NCBI GenBank assembly: GCA_023231265.1
Contig: JALNVT010000062.1
Coordinates: 1-11,776, forward strand
DNA length: 11,776 bases
Reading direction: 5' to 3'
Source: Sphaerochaetaceae bacterium
GTDB lineage: Bacteria; Spirochaetota; Spirochaetia; Sphaerochaetales; Sphaerochaetaceae
The translations under genes and the position numbers were made by a program. Positions 6,266 through 11,776 of the stretch are shown here, piece after piece (position 1 is the stretch's first letter; each line of letters starts with the position of its first letter). Under the pieces are notes generated by a model. The model saw nothing but the letters and a program-made list of their open reading frames with translations. It was not told the origin of the DNA and ran no database searches.

Positions 6266-7013
6266 AGGTTATTTTTTAAAGGGTGCTTTGATATTGTTGA
6301 TACCTTGGTACATCATTGCCTTCAGTTTTTCTATGCCAATTGTTCCTTATCCACATCTTGTCCTCAAGGAAGTATTTGTGGAGCTGATGCGTGGCGAGGT
6401 CCTGATTCATGTCTTCTACAGTCTCTATAGGGTTCTTTCAGGAATCCTATTGGCTCTTCTTCTTGCAATTCCACTTGGTATTGTTATGGGGCTGAAGGAT
6501 TCAACCAACAAACTGTTCACACCAATAATCTATCTATTTCAACCTGTTCCAAAAATTGCACTTCTTCCAATATTTCTTGTGCTGTTTGGAATTGGTGATC
6601 TGAGCAAAATTCTGATTGTTTCCATGGTCATTTTCTTTCCTGCTGTGCTGATGATCAAAGACAGTGTTGCAGAGATAAACTATCATTATGTGGAGCTATC
6701 TAAGGCATATAATTTAACAAAGAGGGAAGTTCTTGTTGATATAATATTTCCAAGCATACTTCCAAGTATTTTCTCAACGTTGAGAATTTCTGTTGGCATC
6801 AGCCTTTCAGTTCTATTCTTCAGTGAGAACTTTGCAACAGAATATGGAATTGGTTACTACATAATGAACAGCTGGATAATGGTCAACTATCTTCAGATGT
6901 ACACAGGAATTGTGTTCATAAGTCTTTTGGGTATCTTCTTGTACAGATCTATTGAAATAATAGAGAGAAAGATGATGCCTTGGAAACTTGTAGAACCCAG
7001 CAATAGAAGCTGA
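6258..7013 (+). CDS. ABC transporter permease, TauC/SsuC/ThiX-like
   Basis: The product has 251 residues and about six membrane helices of the BPD_transp_1 fold. The cytoplasmic coupling loop is near residues 145-167 (Glu-Leu-Ser-Lys-Ala-Tyr-Asn ... Ile-Ile-Phe-Pro). It departs from the usual Glu-Ala-Ala-x3-Gly pattern by having Asn where the Gly normally sits. ATG 6258 is preferred over GTG 6255 because AGGA (6247-6250) is spaced seven bases from it. The start lies inside the last codons of the ATPase gene (8-base overlap), giving a compact three-gene operon that ends in a strong terminator. One permease gene implies a homodimer. Confidence 0.9.
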   Translation: MNKGYFLKGALILLIPWYIIAFSFSMPIVPYPHLVLKEVFVELMRGEVLIHVFYSLYRVLSGILLALLLAIPLGIVMGLKDSTNKLFTPIIYLFQPVPKIALLPIFLVLFGIGDLSKILIVSMVIFFPAVLMIKDSVAEINYHYVELSKAYNLTKREVLVDIIFPSILPSIFSTLRISVGISLSVLFFSENFATEYGIGYYIMNSWIMVNYLQMYTGIVFISLLGIFLYRSIEIIERKMMPWKLVEPSNRS

Positions 7014-7050
7014 TGGATCTAAGTTTTTTTAATTTCTTTTTTGCATAAAT

Positions 7051-7092
7051 ATGCCATCGTATCAAAGAGATATGGATGGCATCCTGTTTTTT
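7051..7092 (+). terminator. Rho-independent terminator of the ABC importer operon
   Basis: ATGCCATC (7051-7058) pairs perfectly with GATGGCAT (7075-7082). A nested TATC/GATA stem closes a five-base loop. T6 follows at 7087-7092 after CCTG. The hairpin may also slow minus-strand transcripts from the dehydrogenase gene, but there is no good U-tract in that direction. Confidence 0.8.
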
Positions 7093-7100
7093 ACTGTGTT

Positions 7101-7826
7101 TTATTTGTTGAGGTAACCACCATCAACAGGAATGATTGCTCCATCTAGATAATCAGATGCTCTTGATGCAAGAAATATGCAGGGACCCACGCAGTCCTCT
7201 CCAGTTCCCCATCTGTGAGCTGGGATTCTATCACTGATCTCTTTGTAGCGAGATTCATCATTTATCAGATTGATGTTCATCTCAGTTGACATGTAGCCAG
7301 GAGCTATAGCATTGACATTGATTCCTTTTCCAGCCCATTCATTTGAAAAGGCTTTTGTAATCTGGGCAATTGCTCCCTTGCTTGCAGCATAGGCAGATAT
7401 TGTGTATCCACCAAAGAAGCTGTTCATTGAAGCAAAGTTTATGATCTTGCCATAACCTTTTTTGAGCATCACATTTGCAGCTCTCTGACACAGATCATAT
7501 GTTGCAGTGAGGTTGAGCTCGAGAACTTCATCAAAGTCTGAGATAGGAAACTCCTCTGCAGGATGTCTTATCTGAATACCTGCACAGTTTATGAGAACAT
7601 CTATCTCTCCATCCAATAATTTTATTGCATCATCAAAAGCACGAGAGCGATCCTCTCTCACTGATAGATCGCACTCTATGTAAAATGCCTTCCAATTCTT
7701 CTCTCTGTATTCTAAGATCTGTTGTTCTGTTTTTGAAGATCGAGAGAGAAGCACAACAGTGCAGCCCTCCTTTAAAAAACCTTCTGCAATAGATCTACCC
7801 AGACCTCTAGATGCACCAGTTATCAT
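7101..7826 (-). CDS. Short-chain dehydrogenase/reductase, KduD/gluconate 5-dehydrogenase-like, N-terminus frameshifted
   Basis: From ATG 7826 the product has 241 residues. It has the NAD(P) glycine motif Thr3-Gly-Ala-Ser-Arg-Gly-Leu-Gly10, Asn80-Cys-Ala-Gly83, the catalytic set Ser133, Tyr146 and Lys150, and the Pro-Gly motif near 176-177. This is a classic SDR, closest in feel to KduD or gluconate 5-dehydrogenase, which oxidise or reduce sugar acids. The ATG sits inside the first beta strand and has no ribosome binding site. The normal N-terminal residues are encoded just upstream in another frame (7827-7860), so the gene is probably frameshifted or the sequence has a one-base error. It follows the dehydrogenase remnant by 21 bases as part of the same former operon. 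Catalytic residues are intact. Confidence 0.8.
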   Translation of the reverse strand: MITGASRGLGRSIAEGFLKEGCTVVLLSRSSKTEQQILEYREKNWKAFYIECDLSVREDRSRAFDDAIKLLDGEIDVLINCAGIQIRHPAEEFPISDFDEVLELNLTATYDLCQRAANVMLKKGYGKIINFASMNSFFGGYTISAYAASKGAIAQITKAFSNEWAGKGINVNAIAPGYMSTEMNINLINDESRYKEISDRIPAHRWGTGEDCVGPCIFLASRASDYLDGAIIPVDGGYLNK

Positions 7827-7860
7827 GACTTTCTTGTTTTTTTACATCAAATAAATTCAA
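7827..7860 (-). pseudogene. Out-of-frame N-terminus of the SDR gene, broken at an A7 run
   Basis: AAGGAG at about 7869-7874 precedes a TTG at 7860 that reads Leu-Asn-Leu-Phe-Asp-Val-Lys, the usual opening of KduD-type SDRs. The minus strand then has seven A residues (7843-7837). Removing one A would give Asp-Val-Lys-Asn-Lys-Lys-Val-Met-Ile-Thr-Gly and join the main frame exactly. As written, the two parts are out of frame. Confidence 0.7.
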
Positions 7861-7881
7861 TTTCAATCTCCTTCTATCAAT

Positions 7882-8505
7882 CTATGCCATTATCTTGAGC
7901 ATATCCAATGTGACAGTGTTTTCAATTTCCTTGCCATCTAAGAAGTTATCAAATTGCTTGAGCACACAGTCGCTCAGACAATGTACTTCTGAGTGTGCAT
8001 AACCTGCAATATGAGGAAATAGAAGCACGTTTTTCAACTTTCTTAGCATTCCGTCAAAAGGATATGGCTCGTTGGTTGTGACATCCAGTGCTGCAAATCT
8101 CAGAGGTTTTTCACTCAGAGCTCTTGTAAGGTCTTTCTCAACAACCTGTGCTCCACGTCCTGTATTGATGAAGGATGCAGTGTCACTCATGAGAGAGAAT
8201 AGGGAGTAGTTGAGTATGTTCTCAGTCTCTTTGTTGTTTGCAATGTGGTTGGAAATTACCTGACAGTTTGTGAATATATCCTCAAGAGTTGTCTTCTTTA
8301 CATTGAGCCTTTTGGCATCTTCATCACTGAGAAATGGATCATAAACAAGAACTTGAACATCAAATGGTTTCAGATATTCAATTACAGTCTGACCAATTCT
8401 TCCACAGCCAAGGATTCCAATCTTTGTCTTCTGGTAGAGCCCTGGAAAGTAATCGAAGGTTATCCATCTGGCTTCCATCCAATCATGATCAACGTAGTTG
8501 TTCAT
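7882..8505 (-). pseudogene. D-2-hydroxyacid dehydrogenase, N-terminally truncated remnant
   Basis: The open frame encodes 207 residues, whereas family members usually have about 310-340. What remains is the NAD-binding domain: Ile-Leu-Gly-Cys-Gly-Arg-Ile-Gly (about 30-37), Val-Tyr-Asp-Pro-Phe, the Asn-Thr-Gly-Arg-Gly stretch with the substrate-binding Arg (about 117), the Asn-Glu-Pro with the catalytic Glu (about 145), and Pro-His-Ile-Ala-Gly with the catalytic His (about 164). The N-terminal part of the catalytic domain, about 110-125 residues, is missing. In its place is the 5' end of an unrelated permease gene, so this is a deletion product, not an alternative start. A weak AAGGGA precedes ATG 8505, so some protein could be made, but it should lack a proper substrate site. 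Original substrates could have been phosphoglycerate, glyoxylate or other 2-oxoacids. Confidence 0.8.
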
Positions 8506-8521
8506 TGATATGAAAGATCCC

Positions 8522-8665
8522 TTAGAAAGCTATGATCAGACTTGTCATTGGTCTGTAGGTAAAGAATACAAGACAGAGGATTATAGGGACTATCATAAGA
8601 TACAGATCATAATCATTTCTTAATAACTGCATTGTCTTTTTATTTATCAATCTCTTTTTATTCAT
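8522..8665 (-). pseudogene. 5' fragment of an LplB-type sugar ABC transporter permease
   Basis: ATG 8665 opens a 47-codon frame ending at TAA 8524-8522. After a basic N-terminus it reads Leu-Leu-Arg-Asn-Asp-Tyr-Asp-Leu-Tyr-Leu-Met, then a membrane helix, then Tyr-Arg-Pro-Met-Thr-Ser-Leu-Ile-Ile-Ala-Phe. This is the typical opening of LplB/YteP-type permeases of oligosaccharide importers, whose full length is about 300 residues. The remaining 250 or so residues are absent, and the homology stops within a few bases of where the hydroxyacid dehydrogenase remnant begins, in a different frame. LplB-type importers are often encoded next to large membrane-anchored AraC regulators like the one at 8942, which supports the identification. 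Confidence 0.65.
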
Positions 8666-8815
8666 AGCATAAGTATTTGAGACAAAGTAGAGACTGTAAA
8701 TCGTTACTTTTTATGTTCTGACTGACAATTATTAATCTAACCATCCATATATCGACATTTTTTAATAATCGAGAGGAAGATGTTAATTTTTTCCTATAGG
8801 GGATTTTAAAATGTG

Positions 8816-8824
8816 TGCTATAAT
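8816..8824 (+). promoter_or_regulatory. Extended -10 promoter of the AraC-family regulator
   Basis: TGCTATAAT has a perfect TATAAT (8819-8824) with the TGn extension (8816-8818). No good -35 lies 16-18 bases upstream, as is usual for extended -10 promoters. Transcription from about 8831 would give a leader of about 50 bases that includes AAGGGAGAG (8865-8873). Confidence 0.6.
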
Positions 8825-8881
8825 TTATAAATATAAATACAGTTTTAAATAATAATCAATTCTAAAGGGAGAGTTAGGAGG

Positions 8882-8941
8882 ATGCAGAGGAAACATGTAG
8901 TATTTCATTATCAATAATTACTTATAATTTGTTTCTTTGCA
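8882..8941 (+). pseudogene. Natural N-terminus of the AraC regulator, interrupted by TAA
   Basis: ATG 8882 follows AAGGGAGAG at good spacing and is in frame with the downstream regulator. It reads Met-Gln-Arg-Lys-His-Val-Val-Phe-His-Tyr-Gln, then TAA at 8915-8917, then Leu-Leu-Ile-Ile-Cys-Phe-Phe-Ala and on into the first membrane helix. Basic start plus helix is the normal N-terminus of this family, so the TAA looks like a nonsense change of one codon. Confidence 0.75.
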
Positions 8942-11029
8942 TTGGTCTGTGTAGCCATATCTCTGACTTCATTGACTTTCTATCTTTCAGATGCAAAGCA
9001 GAATCTCATATCAAAATCTATATTTCAGAAAAATGAACTGGAGTCAGCAATCAATGATAGTGAGAACATGTTTGGCACAGCAACATCACTTATGAATCAA
9101 TTCTTTCAAAACAATCTTGATGAGATAATATCCTTCTTTGTTGAGAAGAATCAGAACCCTCAAGCAAAGCTAAATTTGATAAATGATCTGTATAACACTC
9201 AGAGCAATTTCTTAAAAGAAGGTCTGTCCATATCCTTTCTAGATCTAGATAGCGGAATATTTTACACACCGATTGGAATAATGAGTGCAGAGGATGTATT
9301 TCTTGCAAATGACTTTGATCTGAAATTGATGGATCAAATCCTTGCAATTACATACAGCAGCGACCCATTATATCTTGTAAGTGATACAAATCGCATGATG
9401 GTCCTCAGACCATGGTCAAATTCAACACAGAACAACAAGTTGATTGAGATATACATCTTCAATCTATCTAAGATAAAGATACCGAAGTACAACTTTGAAG
9501 ACTGCTCTCTGTTCATTTCTGAGAACAGCAATCAGCTTTTTTATCTCGGAAATGAAGAAGATGTGAGTTTGGCTGATGTCTTGAAGCAAGATAAGTTGAA
9601 CATAAAAACCATTGAATCTATCTATTTTGATATAGAATATACAATTGCATATCCTCAGAGAGATGATTCTTTGATATACAGCAGTATTTTTTATAAATAC
9701 ATCATGCCAACCCTCATACTTCTCATAACTGCATCTCTCATAATGCTTCTTTTCACAATCCTATATCGTCCAATTCGTCATCTGTACTCATCGTGTTTGG
9801 ATATTTCAGGAGATAGAAGTGATGGTAATGAGATAGAGATGGTCTCCAACACCTTAAGTGATATGCACGATACCATTGAGGAACTTCAGGAGAGAGAGAG
9901 CAGCAATTCTGAATTGCTCAGAAAGAAAAGAATAAAGGACCTGCTTCTTGGACTGTGCAATCTCAATGAAATTGATGGTCTATCAAGCAGCTTGAATCTT
10001 CCTCTTTTAAAAGGTCATGGCAGCATAATAATAGACAGAGTTGAAAGTGATGATCAAAGTGTGTTTGAAACTGCAAAGAAGTCAGAGTTGATTTACTCGC
10101 TTCTTGAAAAGAACTCCAAAAAACTTGATTGCCAGCAGTTGGATTGTGCAATACAGCTCTTCTCTTTGAACAGAATTTGCATAATGAGCGCAATCGTTGA
10201 TGAGAGAGTTCTCTCTAGAGTTGTTAGGTGTTTGAAGAATAAAATTGAGTCCTGCATTGAAGAGGAGATAATGCTTGCAATATGCATATTGAAAGAGAAT
10301 GAAACAATTCCTGAGGCCTATGATAGAGTGATAAATATAATCAACTCAAATCATCAGAAATACAACATAATGATTGATAGAGACGAAAGTACTGTAAATG
10401 ATCTCATCTACAGTCTTGAAACAGAGAGACAGCTCATGCTTGTTCTTCAAGAAGGCGATTTCAAGGCAATTGAAGCTCTATCCATTCATATAATAAATCA
10501 GAATTTGAAATCAAATGTACCAAAGTCTAGAATAGCACAGGCTCTCTACATAACTTCATTGAGAGTCATACAGGAAAGCAAAATAGAGAAAGATTATGAA
10601 TCATATTTTATTTTCGGTGATGATGTGAGTGATGATGAATTTCAATCACGATGTGTCACCAACTTTTTAGACCTCTCTTCAAGGCTCATTGAACAGAGAA
10701 CAGAGGAGAGTGCAGATCTATCATCTGAGGTAATAGCTTTTATAGAGGACAATTATGATAAGGATATCTCTTTCACAGATGTTGCAGATCACTTCCATTT
10801 TTCAATGGTTTACATGTCAAAGCTATTCAAGAAGATTGTGGGAATAAATTTTAAGGAATATCTAACATCGATAAGAGTTGAGAGAGCAAAGCAGCTTCTG
10901 ATTCAAGGGTGGAAGGTACAAGATGTTGCTCTGAAAGTTGGTTTCAACAATGCAGATTCTTTTATAAGAATGTTCAAAATAGCCACTGATATCTCTCCTG
11001 GTAAGTTTCAGAGTAATTCAAAGAGATAG
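8942..11029 (+). CDS. Membrane-anchored AraC-family transcriptional regulator (YesN/Cache type), probably nonsense-disrupted
   Basis: The open frame from TTG 8942 encodes 695 residues. It begins inside the first membrane helix, and an extracellular sensor-like region follows (about 25-250). A second helix lies at about 253-273, then a short HAMP-like linker and a cytoplasmic middle region. The AraC helix-turn-helix pair occupies the last 100 residues, with Asp-Val-Ala-x-x-Phe-His-Phe, Met-Ser-Lys-Leu-Phe-Lys and Val-Gly-Phe-Asn-Asn-Ala-Asp-Ser-Phe. Such proteins sense an external sugar and switch on adjacent LplB-type importers and catabolic genes. There is no ribosome binding site at 8942; the real start appears to be ATG 8882, with a TAA at codon 12. 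Unless that stop is a sequencing error, read through or bypassed by reinitiation, the gene is inactive. The long frame is otherwise intact, so any mutation is recent. Confidence 0.82.
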   Translation: MVCVAISLTSLTFYLSDAKQNLISKSIFQKNELESAINDSENMFGTATSLMNQFFQNNLDEIISFFVEKNQNPQAKLNLINDLYNTQSNFLKEGLSISFLDLDSGIFYTPIGIMSAEDVFLANDFDLKLMDQILAITYSSDPLYLVSDTNRMMVLRPWSNSTQNNKLIEIYIFNLSKIKIPKYNFEDCSLFISENSNQLFYLGNEEDVSLADVLKQDKLNIKTIESIYFDIEYTIAYPQRDDSLIYSSIFYKYIMPTLILLITASLIMLLFTILYRPIRHLYSSCLDISGDRSDGNEIEMVSNTLSDMHDTIEELQERESSNSELLRKKRIKDLLLGLCNLNEIDGLSSSLNLPLLKGHGSIIIDRVESDDQSVFETAKKSELIYSLLEKNSKKLDCQQLDCAIQLFSLNRICIMSAIVDERVLSRVVRCLKNKIESCIEEEIMLAICILKENETIPEAYDRVINIINSNHQKYNIMIDRDESTVNDLIYSLETERQLMLVLQEGDFKAIEALSIHIINQNLKSNVPKSRIAQALYITSLRVIQESKIEKDYESYFIFGDDVSDDEFQSRCVTNFLDLSSRLIEQRTEESADLSSEVIAFIEDNYDKDISFTDVADHFHFSMVYMSKLFKKIVGINFKEYLTSIRVERAKQLLIQGWKVQDVALKVGFNNADSFIRMFKIATDISPGKFQSNSKR

Positions 11030-11065
11030 AGCTATCATCTCTTGATTGAAAACATCAGGTGCTTG

Positions 11066-11728
11066 TCAGTCTATTTTATCTTTTTTAATTATGAGATTTC
11101 TGTAGCATGACTCAATTAGATTCTCATATCGTATCTTTGTCCATTTGGTAGCCAGATTTATGTCTCGTTTTTCAAGACATTCAAGAAGGACCATGTTGGT
11201 CTCAATTGTCTTTTTTATGTCCTCTCGTTTTCTAAAATCTGTTTTGACAACACTCATTATGTATGATTGATATTGACTCAGAAGCTTAGGTATCTGCTGA
11301 TACTTTGAAATTATCTGCATCTCACTGAAAAATTTATCGGTCTCTTCATCAGCGTCATTCAATAAGTTTGACTTGAGAAAAGCAAGCTTTCTTTTGATTG
11401 TTCTGATGGAATCAAGCAGCTGCTCCTCGGTAGCTCTTTTGAGAAATTCCTTGATGAGCTGGGTTTCCATTATCTCACGTAATTTGACAAACTCTAGAAA
11501 ATCATTGTCATCAATTCCTTTTACAAAATATCCTCTTCTCTTTTTGTACTCAATGAATCCCTCTTCAGCTAACTGCTGAAGAGCATATGATACGTGTATC
11601 TTATTTATGCCTCTCTGTTTTGCAATTGCAGTTTCAACAAGCCAATCATCTTTTGACAGCTCGCCACTCAATATTTGGGCTTTAATATCATTATATATTT
11701 CCCCACTGACTGCATTAACTCTTGCCAT
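11066..11728 (-). CDS. GntR-family transcriptional regulator with an FCD-like domain
   Basis: The product has 220 residues. The N-terminal winged helix (about 8-70) contains Ile-Tyr-Asn-Asp-Ile-Lys-Ala-Gln-Ile-Leu-Ser-Gly-Glu-Leu, then a recognition helix region and Gly-Phe-Ile-Glu-Tyr-Lys-Lys-Arg-Arg-Gly-Tyr-Phe-Val. The C-terminal all-helical part fits the FCD fold of FadR/UxuR-type regulators, which bind organic or sugar acids. The three histidines that usually hold the metal appear to be replaced (Ser, Asn/Met and Tyr at the aligned places), so ligand binding may be metal-free. ATG 11728 follows GAGGAC at seven-base spacing and is preferred over GTG 11770. The gene converges on the AraC regulator with 36 bases between them. 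It may have controlled the same sugar-acid locus or genes beyond the window. Confidence 0.82.
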   Translation of the reverse strand: MARVNAVSGEIYNDIKAQILSGELSKDDWLVETAIAKQRGINKIHVSYALQQLAEEGFIEYKKRRGYFVKGIDDNDFLEFVKLREIMETQLIKEFLKRATEEQLLDSIRTIKRKLAFLKSNLLNDADEETDKFFSEMQIISKYQQIPKLLSQYQSYIMSVVKTDFRKREDIKKTIETNMVLLECLEKRDINLATKWTKIRYENLIESCYRNLIIKKDKID

Positions 11729-11776
11729 TTGTGTCCTCAATAAATTTATCTTTGTTTTATAATGTAGCACAGATAT

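Noticed and set aside
7837..7843. Programmed -1 ribosomal frameshift at the A-rich run of the SDR gene
   Set aside because: Restoring the SDR frame needs one base to be skipped. A -1 slip leads quickly to a stop, so the classic A-AAA-AAA mechanism does not fit.
8666..8760. Promoter for the permease fragment on the minus strand
   Set aside because: TTTACA and TTGTCA elements occur, but none has an acceptable -10 at 16-18 bases.
11020..11042. Terminator between the convergent AraC and GntR genes
   Set aside because: AGAGAT/ATCTCT and GATAG/CTATC can pair, but neither orientation has a T-run after the stem.

Overview
The window looks like a low-GC chromosome segment from a spirochaete, probably Treponema- or Sphaerochaeta-like. 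The main clue is the periplasmic binding protein at 4683: its signal peptide runs straight into an Asn-Gly-x-x-Glu start with no lipobox cysteine, a style common in spirochaetes. Codon use is AT-rich. The genus assignment is an inference.

Left half (1-4439): a probable flavin-based extracellular electron transfer (EET) locus of the type described in Listeria. A divergent promoter region (1574-1703) separates two units. On the plus strand is a PplA-like lipoprotein with three tandem FMN-binding repeats. On the minus strand is a tightly coupled operon of EetA-like (NusG domain II), EetB-like (Gx transporter family) and a third membrane protein that may be EcfT-like. The first 87 bases are the 3' end of a plus-strand gene whose C-terminus resembles the ApbE/FmnB flavin transferase, the enzyme that would load FMN on the lipoprotein. 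Beyond a 543-bp gene-free stretch with two terminators lies a UbiA-family prenyltransferase (DmkA/MenA-like), which would make the demethylmenaquinone used by such a system.

Middle (4440-7100): divergent from dmkA is a compact SBP-ATPase-permease ABC importer operon of the NMT1/TauA/ThiY class, ended by a strong hairpin terminator. Its substrate is unknown. Its position suggests, without proving, a small aromatic or vitamin-like precursor.

Right half (7101-11776): an apparently decaying sugar or sugar-acid utilisation locus. On the minus strand are a KduD-like short-chain dehydrogenase whose natural N-terminus is cut off by a frameshift in an A7 run, a D-2-hydroxyacid dehydrogenase lacking its N-terminal third, and directly abutting it the first 47 residues of an LplB-type sugar ABC permease. 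This looks like a deletion scar. Divergent from these is a large membrane-anchored AraC-family regulator with an in-frame TAA at codon 12 after a good ribosome binding site. A convergent GntR/FCD regulator closes the window. The four lesions in adjacent genes agree with each other and suggest loss of one pathway, although the two point lesions could be sequencing errors.
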